Origin: Gamarada debralockiae
Lineage: Eukaryota > Ascomycota > Leotiomycetes > Helotiales > Hyphodiscaceae
Reading direction: 5' to 3'
Assembly: GCA_002803225.1 (NCBI GenBank)
Contig: NXFV01001288.1
Location: forward strand, 1-26,961
Length of the DNA: 26,961 nucleotides
The position numbers and the translations under genes are program-made. The notes under the pieces are model-generated. The model was not told the DNA's origin and made no database searches. It worked only from the letters and a program-made list of their open reading frames with translations. Positions 1 through 9,900 of this stretch are shown here, in pieces; positions within the stretch are counted from its first letter, which is position 1, and the number at the start of each line of letters is the position of its first letter.

Positions 1-416
1 AATTTAGTTCTTAAGCTCTTTAATACTTTTCTATTTATTATAATAAGATCTTAAGAGGCCCTTTTAACTCTTTCCTCTTTCCTCTATTATATTACTTAAG
101 TCCTCTTAAAGTTAAACCTTTATCTTAAGTAAAGCTATAGATCTTATTATAGTTTTACTTATCTTTATCTCTTTTCTTATAGAATTAGCTATTACTTATA
201 ATTTACTTAAATCTTAGTAAGAGATACTTATATTATAAACCTTAAACTATACTTAAAATATAGAATAATTTAATTTAATAAACTTAATTCCTTTAAAGTA
301 AACTAAGCCCTCTTATATAATAGTGCTTTATTCTAAAATATATAATAACCTTATAATAACCTTAAAATAATTATCCTTTAAACTATTTTATATAACTTAA
401 AAGTATTAAAACTAAA
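1..416 (-). pseudogene. Degenerate AT-rich coding frame, unidentified
   Basis: Read on the minus strand from about 416 down to the window edge, one frame stays plausible for some 130 codons. It is broken by TAA/TAG codons of the kind RIP makes from Gln and Trp codons, and is rich in Lys and Arg. I recognise no family. It lies directly downstream of the partial R repeat (417-660), which is read in the same direction, so it could be the internal coding region of the element whose terminal repeat R is. That is inference. The short length and the extreme base composition mean chance openness cannot be excluded. Confidence 0.25.
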
Positions 417-660
417 GTAAATAAAGTAAATATCTTTTACTTAAGAATATAAATACTTTTACTTAACTATAAAAAAGGCTCCCTATATAAGTCACTAATA
501 TAAAAGAAAAGAAATATAAGTATAAGTACGTTCTAATTACGCTATATATTATATATACTCTTAGTAAGAGATAAAACAAAAATAATATAAAATAAAGGTT
601 ATATACTTAAATATACTATAAAAATATATTAGAAAACAAGTTATACGATTATAATATATA
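417..660 (-). repeat. Partial copy of dispersed LTR-like repeat R
   Basis: The reverse complement of this stretch aligns with about 22780-23010, covering the inner part of the left fold-back arm plus the spacer. Shared landmarks are CTTACTAAGAG, the run around AACCTTTRTTTTATAT, and GTGACTTATATAGGGA. Differences are mostly C/T and G/A. Because the copy includes the spacer as well as the arm, the real repeat unit is longer than one arm and resembles the fold-back's left half. The match stops near 660, so the repeat's outer end is missing here. Confidence 0.75.
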
Positions 661-764
661 TATAGGTGTCTATATATAGGTCCAGCTGCAAAAGACAAAA
701 TATGCCCGGCTGGCACATGACATCCAGCTAAGCGATCAGCGTGACCGATTTCCCTACCATAATA
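661..764. other. Short island spared by RIP
   Basis: Positions 676-760 keep many CpA, TpG and CpG dinucleotides (for example GCACATGACATCC), whereas the sequence on both sides is nearly devoid of them. It sits between the end of the recognisable recombinase gene and the R repeat. No gene or RNA is recognised. It may be a later insertion, filler DNA from repair, or single-copy DNA between two repeats. Confidence 0.5.
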
Positions 765-1797
765 CTTTAAGAGCTTAATATTATACTAGTCCTAGCTTAT
801 ATAAAAGTAAGGGAAGGGCTCTTTTAATAGGTACTAGCGCCAGAATAAGTAGGCCGCTAAAGCGCCTATGATATAAGACTAGTAGTTACGATAGTATAGA
901 GTAGTCTTATATTTAAGCCTACTATATTAGTTTGTCTTACCTTAGTCTATAATAGTTATAAGGCACTAGCTATTACTATACAGCCTCTTCTTTAGTAGTA
1001 GTATTAAAAAGAGGTCTATAAGCTTAATTAGTAGCTAGTTACTTGACTATAAGAGTATAGTATTACTTAAGAGAAAGTCAAGCTATATATATAATAATTA
1101 CTTAATTATACCTTTACTTAAGCTCTTACTCTAGACTTAGTAGTTTAGGTTAAGGATTTATAAAGTTATATAACTATTATAAAATATTAAGATCTTATAG
1201 TCTATAAACTCTTTATAATAGCAAGTATACTTACTTTATATAATTAATATCTTAAGCGCCTTTAAGGCTATTTATATTAGCTATAGTATATTATAAAGGC
1301 TATAAGAGGTCTAATAAGACTAGAGCTTCTTAATAGCTAAGATATAGCTTTATATAGTATTATATATTAAGATAAGCTTTAAGTAGTTCTTATTATCCTC
1401 GCCCTTAATAATCAAGTGACTACTAGCCTTAATAGCTACTATAACTACTCTTATAACTCTTTTCTAATACTTATGTAATTACTCTTTTACTACTATTACC
1501 TTCCTCTTCCTCTTCTACTCTTTCTCCTTATCTAAGCTAGCAGCCCCTATGTAGTGCACGCGATATAATCTCCTCCTTAATAAAGAGTAGTAGCTTACTC
1601 TTATTAACTTAGTCTCTTAAGAGATACTTGTCCTTAGGAGAGAAGTCTTATATAATATATTAGGCCTTTTACTCCCTTTGCTTTAGAATATAGCTCTTAG
1701 TTGTATTAGGCAGCCGGTACGTCCGATACTCTAGCGTCTCGTCACACGCTACTTAGATCCTAGCCTCGAGCTCCTAAGTCAAGGGGGCTAGTAGCAT
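765..1797 (-). pseudogene. RIP-destroyed Crypton-type tyrosine recombinase
   Basis: The frame reads minus strand from an ATG at 1795-1797. The N-terminal part (1660-1695) has the K-Q-R-E-W-K-A-W pattern with both Trp codons now stops, followed by KLLLFIKEEI (1568-1597). The core-binding part has S-Y-I-x-A-I-x-x-L. The catalytic part has L-D-F-L-L (1068-1082), then a D-L-F motif, D-x-G-K-T-N and G-A-L-A-A-Y-L-F-W-R (about 835-867). This order is that of fungal Crypton-type YR proteins of the NDC10/GCR1_C-like group, recalled from family knowledge. The expected catalytic Arg in the L-L-R-x-E/S-N motif is now Gln. The frame shifts at least once between 1260 and 1480, and there are many Gln/Trp-to-stop changes. 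The C-terminal YR part with the catalytic Tyr is not recognisable below 765. The protein cannot be made. A Starship captain is the related alternative, but the motifs fit Crypton better. Confidence 0.8.
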
Positions 1798-2665
1798 AAC
1801 TATAATAGGAGGAGTAAGAGTAGAGGAAGCTACTACTAGAGGCGCTAGGAGGTCTCTAGTAATACAGGCGCCATGGAACAGCGCGTTAGCAAGGATGGCT
1901 ACTATGATTAGGGACCTTAATAGTAGCTTTAATCGTAGCTTTTATAAAGAGTATTAGCATATATATACCTAGGGGCTTAATATAAGAGTATTATAGGTAT
2001 ATAGACTAAGTTAGGGGACGTTGATAGAGGGCGCGCGAGCGCGGCGCACTATTGCCGCCCTTATAATATCACGCCTAGTACTGTCATCGAACTATAATCT
2101 CTGTAAAATGAGCCCCTAGTCCCAAGGGCTTAGCGGTTACGGGGCTCGTGCGTCTGGGTGGGAAATTAGATGATTTCCCAGGGCCCGATGACGCTAAGCG
2201 AGGTCATCGATGACGCCCCGACCTTAGATACCACTGTACCTTCTAGACCTATTAACAAGTTCGACGTCTTTACTGTGTTTCTAGGTCGAGAATTAGGCGT
2301 TGTAAGGTAACTGGCGCAGTGCTAGGAGGAGGTCTATACTAGCGCTAGTGGGGTGGAAATCGAGAGGTTGAATTCGAGAGTTCTCCTCTACAGGTCAAGT
2401 CTTGATCATATGCTAACAAGGGATTCTATCATAAGGTGACATTGGAAGTCACTTGCTGGGCACGGCCATTGGGGCCATTGTTACATGTGAAGCATGACGT
2501 ACGATATGACGTTGCACACAGTCGCCTGCCTGACATTAGCATTTGTTCTGGGAAAGGGCAGAGATCAGTCTATTCATAAAAATGAGCTGTTACCCTGCGA
2601 TTATACTCTAACTACCCACCGGCAGCTTTACGTGACTCAACCTATAATCATCACCCTCTAATAGG
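1798..2665. other. Non-coding stretch of mixed composition
   Basis: From 1798 to about 2000 a frame could extend the recombinase N-terminus upstream, but I could not fix the start. From 2000 to 2665 the composition is near normal, with CpG present, and RIP is weak. The only plus-strand opening worth naming is 35 codons starting at 2189, too short to support. A perfect 7-bp stem CGATGAC/GTCATCG encloses a 10-base loop at 2186-2209. No promoter or gene is recognised. Confidence 0.4.
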
Positions 2666-3010
2666 GCTAAAAACAAGTAGTTTTAGCTGCTAAAGAAAAA
2701 TAAAAAGATGTCTTTAATTGTAGTATTGTTATGTAAAAAGACTACTAATAGTTCTATAAAGGTAGTAACGTTTGCTATAGATATTAAAGTTATTATTAAG
2801 GAGGAGGGGTCTAAAATAACTTAAACGTAGACCTAGAAGATTAATTTACTTAGGGCTTTAAAATATAATAATATTAATGTTTAATAATATATATCTATTA
2901 CTAATCTAATTAAACTTTTATTCGTAGACCAATATATTTCGTAGTTAGTTAATTATAATCGTTTTTATCTCGTTGTTCGTGCTTACGGATATGGCATTTT
3001 AAGTGGGTAG
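2666..3010 (+). pseudogene. Degenerate AT-rich frame, unidentified
   Basis: From ATG at 2708 a plus-strand frame runs to a TAG at about 3010, interrupted by several TAA/TAG codons clustered around 2822-2835 and 2880-2890. Apart from those stops the sequence reads like a protein of about 100 residues, with a Lys/Ile-rich middle. I do not recognise it. Composition differs from the surrounding island, so it is probably the remnant of a small RIPed repeat rather than a host gene. Confidence 0.2.
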
Positions 3011-3414
3011 CATTTTCACAGGGCGCCCGAACAATACTTGTAGAGGAGTATGGCGTTTCTAACCCCCGCCATGTAAAGTCATTTGAGAGTATTTGCAAAG
3101 CTCGGTGAATCGTGACATAAAAGCAACTAGCCTCTTACCGATTAGATATCTCCGGATTACATAGTAGCGAACGGAGTATCGCTGGGTTAGCTCCAAATCA
3201 GAAGACCGTCTGCGTAACGGTAACGGAGATACGAGCGAAAGCACCGAAAAACAGAACGACGACAAGAATGCATTTGCCAACAAGTTCATGAAATTTAAAA
3301 CTCAACTGAGCGCAAATTAAAATACACCTTTGCAGATAGATGGGTCTAACTTAGGAGATCTAACTCATTGTCTTGCGTATGCCAATGATCAACCCGCCTT
3401 GAGTTCCGGTCGCA
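3011..3414. other. Intergenic, nothing recognised
   Basis: Normal base composition. The only opening is a minus-strand frame of 76 codons with a hydrophobic start (3059-3289), which has no supporting motif or homologue that I know. No other structure is seen. Confidence 0.4.
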
Positions 3415-4000
3415 TGTTATATCACAAACATCATCTTCTCGTTGAGCACCTCCAACCATAGGAGACGCACCAAATCAGAAAGTTGTTGGAAGTTGACTCC
3501 CTCGCCACAAGTCTCAAAAAGAGCGAGTTCGGATTTCAAGGCCATCCGCTGGCTAGACGGGAAGCGTGAAAGAGATATATCGATTTGTTGGACAATGATG
3601 ATGATCAACATGGTATAAAACTCATCTCAGCTATCCAGGTAGTTTTTCATAAGACATTCGCTAGGGGAATGGAAATATCAACATGGCCTCGCCGAATAGC
3701 CTCCCAGCAAGAAAAGTCCAAAAATGTGTCCATAACGGAACAAATTCTGTTGCTTTTACACCACAAACCAGAGGAAACTTTAATGCCATTTATTCTATCT
3801 CGGCCACCATCTTGGCAGCTTTGGGGTTGACGGGCAAACTCAACAAATCTGGCCTCGAATAATGTCCAACCATATCGGTTATGCCCTCTTTCATAGTCGA
3901 TATCCTTCCAATCGATCTCAGCCATGGGAATGCCCTTCCCATCTACAGCCAATTCCATAAGTAGGGGACGGCCAATCCCGTCCGAAAATCATGCAGGGCC
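3415..4000 (-). pseudogene. Broken coding relic, unidentified
   Basis: On the minus strand a protein-like frame begins after a stop near 4000, contains an ATG at 3958, and reads through charged and aromatic-rich sequence (W-K-D-I-D-Y, then Y-G-W-T-L-F-E-A-R-F) to about 3845. A one-base shift there opens a second frame with F-P-L-V-C-G-V, W-T-H-F-W-T-F and G-R-L-F-G-E-A. That frame contains single stops near 3808 and 3665. A third opening (3417-3611) continues in the same direction. Codon use looks coding throughout, which suggests one gene broken by indels, or an intron-bearing gene whose junctions I cannot place. No family is recognised. Its 3' end faces away from the HET relic. Confidence 0.35.
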
Positions 4001-4494
4001 CCTGGTCACGTTCTTCACGCAGAAGTAAAATTTTATGATGTGTGCCTGATTTCGTCAAGTAACAAACGAATCGAGTCCCCGAGAGTTTGGAGTGAATGAA
4101 GCTCACATGTAGCCTTTGGGTATCGTGGGCCGCACAGGGTTCGATTCTGCCCTATCGTGCATCCACTCGTTAGCGCGTGGCAGTGCAGACAAATAGGCAG
4201 TGAGGATGTTACCTTTTCACGTCGAATTCTCTCCTCGGAGGACTTCTGTTCAAAAATTCTAGATATTTTCGCACTTGAAAAATCATAAACTTCAACGCAA
4301 TGAGCTAGGATCTTGTTCTCTATCCAGTTCCCTGCCTAGCAATACTATCGACGCGTACGACGCCCACCTCCTCGACGGCAACGAATTCATGATTTTGCCT
4401 CAATTGATCGTCTGATTCAACAGTGGGGGTTTGAAGGTCCTGGAAGCAGCATGTCGTACGGAGACTTGCCCCAGCGATCGCAGCCTTCCACCAT

Positions 4495-5210
4495 GGATTC
4501 CGTAGTCTCTAGACATCAAATCTAGGGAGTTCTGGCAGGGTTTTGATGACTGTCGACCTTCTGGATCGATGGAAACGCATATCAACCTTTCCGATGATGG
4601 CCTTGAACTAAAAGTTTCTGGCGTAGTCTTTGATCAGCTCATGGGCATTGATCCGCCAGTCCAATGCCGCGACCACCGTACTAACGAAAAGTGGCATTCA
4701 AGAAGTCCTCGAATGGTTCCAATCCACTATTCCTCAACTCTGCCTGACTTCCTTCCATCCAGCCCAAAGACCTGATGAAGACCGTCCTGATTACTTACTC
4801 ATTCATGGTGCACAAGGAGCTGAATTTCCAGAAGCCCTACTTGAGGCGGACATTAATGTCCCTAAATTTATTGAGCCTGACACAGAATTCTCAAAGCTTC
4901 TTGATCGACTCATGGAGCGTCTTGCTGCATCTACCTAAATTAACTCGGGTCCATTGAAAAGGGTTGAGCAAGACAATAGTAGCCATAAATGGGAACTATA
5001 TAGCTCTGACAGGAAAATTATCCGCACGCTTGCCGGAAGACGGAATTTAGTTACGAGGGCAATCTCTATGAGGTTGCAACAAAGGACATCGGAAGGGGAG
5101 ATATGGTGGCCATAGCAGCGGGTGCCAAGGTTCCGTTCATACTTCGTCCTTGTCGCCAGACTAGCTATGGATGGCAACTTGTTGGATGGGCCCACGTTTT
5201 GGAATCGTGA
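4495..5210 (+). pseudogene. C-terminal relic of a HET-domain protein
   Basis: HET proteins of ascomycetes act in vegetative (heterokaryon) incompatibility. Their C-terminal halves carry a motif series of the kind 'L-x-V-x-G-V-x-x-D', 'R-R-x-x-V-T' and 'G-D-x-V-x-I/L-x-x-x-x-x-P-F-x-L-R'. All three appear here in order: LKVSGVVFDQL (about 4608-4640), GRRNLVT (about 5035-5055) and GRGDMVAIAAGAKVPFILRP (about 5090-5150), then QLVGWAHV before a TGA at 5208. They lie in three pieces: frame 0 up to about 4660, frame +1 from about 4655 to 5060 with one TAA at 4936, then frame 0 again. Two opposite one-base shifts therefore separate the parts. The N-terminal HET domain itself was not found upstream. 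RIP is not evident; decay was by indels. A consensus branch site TACTAAC (4679-4685) followed by AG hints at an intron, but its phase does not repair the shift. Confidence 0.65.
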
Positions 5211-5423
5211 AAGGGGAGATTGCTGAACACGTCGAAAAGTTCGCGACTGTACTCACTATTTTACGCGCATGTGTAGAGGAATGATGTTAATCGAGCCTAA
5301 GAATTATGCTCCAACTCGTTCAATTCCATACAACGTCATCTCGCTCAAGTAGGTATGCCCCCGAAATACTCCAAATGTCGCTTCCAAAACTTATCATTAT
5401 TATTCCGGAACAAGTAACGTAAA
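5211..5423. other. Intergenic region between HET relic and next gene
   Basis: Normal composition, holding the 3' flank of the proline-rich gene, which is read toward it. No terminator or gene is recognisable. Confidence 0.4.
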
Positions 5424-6107
5424 TCAGCTTGACACAACTCTCAATTTCCTCGCCGGTGACTTTGGTGGGATAGGCGGCGGTTCGAAATCCAACAGCTCCT
5501 CCGCTGACTTCGGAACTTCGAGATGTGACGATCTTTCCGGGACCCGATGAATTTCCCCGTAATCCTCCTCACTCTCATCCAACGAGTAGGTTAATTCAGG
5601 TATAAGTTGCGAGGAGTTCCTCTTCACAACGTGAAGTGGTGCCGGTGATAAGGGTTCGTCGCCGACAAGTTCGAAGACTTCGCTCGAGCTATCCATAGGA
5701 GAATCGCCTTGTAATTCACTTCGATGCCGACTTAGATAATCGATCGGAGAGTCCCCGTGCAACTCATTCGGGGGTGAACTGGGAGATCGACACAAGGTCA
5801 ATCCCAGCATTACTGGTGGAGGTGGGGCTGCTCTCGTTGGAGCGCTGACGCTGTCTGGCGAGTATGGGGCAGTGTACTTCGGCGGTTCGACTGAGGCTTT
5901 CTCTTCGTACTCTGGTAGTTGTGACTTGTCTGTGGTCTCTTCACCCGCTGGGAAGATATGGGCGGATGCGACGCTGGGGATGACGAGGCTCGAGATGGAC
6001 TTCCGGTTCTTCTTAGATTTCGTTTGATTTTCAGCGAAGGAGCTGGCTCTCTTCAGCTGATATTTTTTGTAACCTTTTATGCCGGCGTAAACGAGAATCG
6101 TGGCCAT
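5424..6107 (-). CDS. Proline-rich hypothetical protein with PPxY and PxxP motifs
   Basis: This is a single uninterrupted frame of 227 residues, the only intact gene-sized frame in the window. The first 18 residues are short and hydrophobic (ILVYAGIKGY), followed by a Lys/Arg/Ser-rich stretch, which could be a membrane anchor with a basic flank. The middle has PPKY, a PPxY motif of the kind WW domains bind, after an LPEY motif. An imperfect threefold repeat follows (ELHGDSPID, ELQGDSPMD, ELVGDEPLS). The C-terminus has PPPIPPKSP, a classic SH3-type PxxP ligand. The rest is acidic, Ser/Pro-rich and probably disordered. The start ATG is followed by G (ATGG) and preceded by A at -3. No RIP is visible. 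Function is unknown; an adaptor that recruits WW- or SH3-domain partners is a guess from motifs. An upstream exon cannot be excluded. Confidence 0.7.
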   Translation of the reverse strand: MATILVYAGIKGYKKYQLKRASSFAENQTKSKKNRKSISSLVIPSVASAHIFPAGEETTDKSQLPEYEEKASVEPPKYTAPYSPDSVSAPTRAAPPPPVMLGLTLCRSPSSPPNELHGDSPIDYLSRHRSELQGDSPMDSSSEVFELVGDEPLSPAPLHVVKRNSSQLIPELTYSLDESEEDYGEIHRVPERSSHLEVPKSAEELLDFEPPPIPPKSPARKLRVVSS

Positions 6108-6640
6108 TTCGAAAATGTATCGGATTGTATCCGATGAGGAAGGGTAGCCTTTGCCAGTACGATCGCCACTTGGGTCGTGAAGCTGTCTTGGCTAGCAAGT
6201 AATTAATGTTGCGCTGGCTTGTTGAACAGCAAGAACAAAATGCAAAAAAACTAACTCAAAATCGTACAGAAGGGAAGTGCGAAGCATAAAATATTAATTT
6301 CATTCCGCCTTACTTTTATTCACGGGCGATTCGGGGCGATGTCGTCGTCATGGAAGGCTGAGTTGTTGCTGCGGCCGTAGCAGTGCAGTCCTGCAGATAC
6401 CGGATCCGAAAGCGAGCCGCGCCACCCCTTCGCAGTCGTGGCCCAATGGAAGTCATCATGTGACCCGGATTTATCACCCCCATGCGCGGCTAACGGAAAG
6501 AGACAAATGACTTAAAATGGACTGTAATGTTGTGTTTGGTAAATGATACCTGTGAGATAGAAGAGTTCACCGTACCTCCGGCCATACCCCTCCTCCAGCC
6601 ATTTTTCAGTGCATTTATATGACAACACTACCTCTCAAAA
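6108..6640 (-). promoter_or_regulatory. Upstream region of the proline-rich gene
   Basis: About 530 bases of normal composition separate the gene start from the AT-rich border. It should contain the 5' untranslated region and promoter of 5424-6107. No specific element stands out; no other gene is seen. Confidence 0.35.
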
Positions 6641-6936
6641 ATCTAAAAATTAAGCCGATAAGTATTTATTATAATATTGCTTTGAATAATATTCCTATTA
6701 CTGCTTTAAAAAACGTTTAACTGATTTAATAATTCATTGAATAATAAGTAAATAATACTATAGATCACTTTAGGCATTTATAACTACCTTAGTTTAGCAA
6801 GTACTTCATAGTCTCTAGCTTTATTAAAGAAGATCTATTAGGAATAGTATAGAATACTAACTTTTTATATACTCTTAGCTTTAACTCGTTTCGCGGCTGT
6901 AATAGTAATGTCGTGATTGGCGCAATTCACATTATT
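6641..6936. other. AT-rich border before the Gypsy element
   Basis: Base composition changes abruptly near 6640. The AT-rich stretch to 6890 has no recognisable frame or repeat partner in the window. The TTATT at 6932-6936 directly abuts the left LTR. Confidence 0.4.
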
Positions 6937-7248
6937 TATCACGAAGGTAGGAAAACCTTAGGCAAGTAGCTTCGATTCTCTACTACTATATTATATAAAT
7001 AAGGATTCTAAACTAAAGAAGGAAGAAGGGAAGATAAGAGGTTAAAGAGAGAGAAGATATAGCTAAGCCTATTATATTATATATGATCTAAGCGAGGTTC
7101 TTATAATTGTAAGACCTACTTATCACGTGACCTTAGGGAAATCTTAAGTACTATAAAGCCTTAGGCCTTAGGTATAATTTCCCTTTAGTCTATTATATAT
7201 ATATTAAGTTAAGGCTTAATATTAAAAGTATTAAGGCTATTATATTAT
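6937..7248 (-). repeat. 3' LTR of the Gypsy element
   Basis: The plus-strand start TATCACGAAGG corresponds to TATTACAAAGA in the other LTR, and the end ...ATATTAT to ...ATACTAT. Canonical TG...CA ends are hidden by mutation. It is more AT-rich than the right LTR; where they differ, this copy usually has the T or A. It contains one copy of the motif starting CTAAGCGAGGTTCTTATAA (7088-7120), shared with repeat R. Confidence 0.92.
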
Positions 7249-7258
7249 CCCCCCCTCT
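7249..7258 (-). other. Polypurine tract of the Gypsy element
   Basis: On the minus strand this reads AGAGGGGGGG directly next to the 3' LTR, the place where plus-strand DNA synthesis is primed in LTR retrotransposons. It fixes the orientation of the element. Confidence 0.75.
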
Positions 7259-8300
7259 ATAATAAGTATATCTTTATACGTATAAGAACTAAATATAATA
7301 ACTATTCTATTAAATTATTATCTTCTTAATCTTTTAGCTCTTTGTTATCTTTCTAATACTATATTTAATAGGCTAAGTAGTAGAGTAGTCTAGTCTTATA
7401 GGGATACTATTTATAGAACTCGTAAAGCTTATATAAAGTCCCTTTAAAGTTATCTAAATTATATTACTTAAGGTTATAGTTTATTTTTACTTACTTAATA
7501 TAGTACTAAAGCTAATTACTATATCTCTTAATAGTAAGTATATCTTTTATCTTAAACTTTACTTATCTTTTATACTTTATTTTTATTAAATTATTGCACT
7601 ATTTTAGTAAGGGATTATTAGCTACTTTATATAATTAGTTAGGTAAGAAGACTAAGTATATTATATTAGATAATAAAAGATCGAGCTTAAAGGAGTTACT
7701 AATTTACTTAAGTATATAATATAGTCCCTTTATTTAGTAACTTAACTTATAACTAAGTTAGTCTATAGACTACTTCTTTGTAAATACTTATACTAAGTTA
7801 CTAACTACAAAGTCAATTAATTACTAGTATTTATTAGCTTATTTTTTCTAATACTTTTATACTTCCTTTAAGTTTACTCTAGTAAATTCCTATATATTAT
7901 AAATCCCTTAAGCCTAGGCTATAGCCTTAATATACGCTTTATAGATAATATCTAAGATATTAATTAGGTCTTTAGGTTTATTTTAGTTAAAGCTTGTCTA
8001 TAGCTTGTATTCTATCTCTATTATAAATAAAGAGAGGCTAGTTAAGTTGTAGGGGAGTACTATAGCTATAAAGTTAATAATATAAATTAGATTTAATTAG
8101 TTATCTTAGTAGTAATTAATAAAGGGGTAAAGGCGCTAATTAATATATTAATTAGTATTCTTAGTCTATTTATTAGTCTAAGGGTAGTTTACTATCAAGA
8201 GTTTTAGCTTAGTTTTTAATATATAATTAAATTCCTCTTAGAAAGTAAAGACAAATTAAAGTCCTTTATTAAAGATAATTATTATTATTAGACTATAGTA
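7259..8300 (-). pseudogene. 3' part of Gypsy pol (integrase end), unresolved
   Basis: From the position between the integrase core and the 3' LTR, this should encode the rest of the integrase and, in chromoviruses, a chromodomain. I did not resolve a convincing motif through the RIP damage. Confidence 0.4.
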
Positions 8301-9900
8301 CTTATATATATATATTATATATAATTAGGCCAGCTCAAGAGTATTAATAGTATTATAATATAGAATAAAGATAGGCCTTTTACTTAGTTAGTCTATAAAT
8401 ATAATAATCTTATTAAATCCCTTCTTATTAACTAGAAAGTCTTTAAAGTCGACTAAGATATATTATTAGAGATAGTCTAGTACTAGTAAAGGCTAGAAGA
8501 GACTAGGAGTCTTGTCCTAGGGGAGTATTAATATTCGATAAGTATAGTAATTTTAAATAAAGGTTTCAATATTATTATTTATCTTATACTAGTAATAATA
8601 GTCCTTAATAATTCGCTTAGTCTTGTTTTCTCTTAAATAAGTACTTAAGATTTAATAGTAAGCCTTTATAATAAGTATAGTTTTAAGGCTTTCTAGTACT
8701 ATAACTTATCCTTTTTGCTTTAGTAGTTTATTTATTAGTAACTATCCCTTTTTACCTTCTACTACTAGCTTTTAGGTAATATTAAATTTATAAAAAGAGT
8801 AGTTAAGTTAAAGGATAGAATTAATAAAGTCTAAGTATATTTTAAGTAGCGATACTTCTATAGTAATCTAGTAAACTTATAGGCTCCTAAGAATTTATAG
8901 GTCTAAATTTAATAGTAAGAGAAGTTACTACAAGTAAAGGGACTCTTTTATAGCTATATACTCTTTAGTTTTTATATTTATTTGTATTAGAGGATTAGTC
9001 TTATTCGTTTTACTAGGGTAGTATAATATCTTAAAGTTATATTAGGAGAGAATCTTAGTCTAATAAGCTTATCTAGCTAATAATAACTTAGTACTTATAA
9101 AGTATTCTAATACTTTATAGTTAAAGAGGACGTCTATTAGAGTTATTATTCTTTTAAGTTCTAGTCTTTAATACTCGAATACTTGTATAATTACTAGTAT
9201 TTCCTTATTATAGATAGAGTAGTTTAGCTCTACTAGTACTATAGTCTTTAAGAAGTAGGCGACTAGATACTATTCGCTGTCTATTCCTTACTAAGAGAAG
9301 ACTACTCTAACTACTATATTAGAGGTATTAGTTTCTAGGAGATATTACTTGCTCTCGTTAAAGTAGGTAAGAATTAAAGCTTTTATAAACTATTATTTAA
9401 GTTTATTAAATATAAAGAGATAGTAATTATTAAAGTCGAATATATAGTAGACCTTTATTAACTAAGTAAGAGGAGCTACTATTTGGCTATAGTCTTAAAT
9501 AAAATATTAATAGAAGTTATAAAACCCTAGAAACGCTTATACTACTTTTATAGTCTTAGGCTGTTTCTAGTCCTATATAGCCGTGATCTTATTAGAGTCG
9601 ACTTAAATACTATTAGTACTAATAATAAAACTAAGATATTTTGTTTAAGTTACATTAAACTCGTACTTCTTAATATTAACCTATAGTCTATACTCCTTTA
9701 AATATTAGAGTACCTTATATATATATTTAGTGTGTTCTAGTAGATTGTTTAAATAGATTAAGATATTATTAAGATACATAGTACAAAATATATCTAAGTA
9801 GTCTATTAGAGCGTCGTTTATATAATACTGGAATATAGAGGGTCTATTAATAAGTCCAAATAGAAGTACTTTATATTTATATGCTCTATATTAAGTACAG
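8301..9900 (-). pseudogene. RIPed Gypsy pol: RT, RNase H, integrase
   Basis: Reverse transcriptase: the F-G-L-x-N-x-P-S-x-F-Q block lies at about 9830-9870, followed by Y-I-N-D-A-L and the catalytic box Y-L-D-D, which now reads Y-L-N-N (9765-9776). RNase H (about 8980-9390): L-L-E-T-D-A-S has become L-L-E-T-N-T-S, then Y-N-K-E for Y-D-K-E, and V-L-E-Y-F. Integrase: Y-Y-W is now Y-Y-stop, I-E-T-F-I, then D-K-T-P, I-L-V-D-F (Asp kept, 8445-8453) and the K-K-G-F block with F-I-D. Stops fall where Trp or Gln is expected (TGG, CAG or CAA to TAG/TAA), with very few others. The changes Asp to Asn and Cys to Tyr are G-to-A changes as RIP makes. The gene is dead, and its family is clear. Confidence 0.92.

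Noticed and set aside
3059..3289. 76-codon minus opening with a signal-peptide-like start
   Set aside because: No homologue or motif known to me, no context, and the length is compatible with chance.
3585..3830. 81-codon plus opening
   Set aside because: Overlaps the minus-strand frames at 3415-4000, which look more protein-like.
4138..4160. GGTTCGATTC, resembling a tRNA T-arm
   Set aside because: The flanks do not pair as a T stem and no acceptor or anticodon arm can be built.
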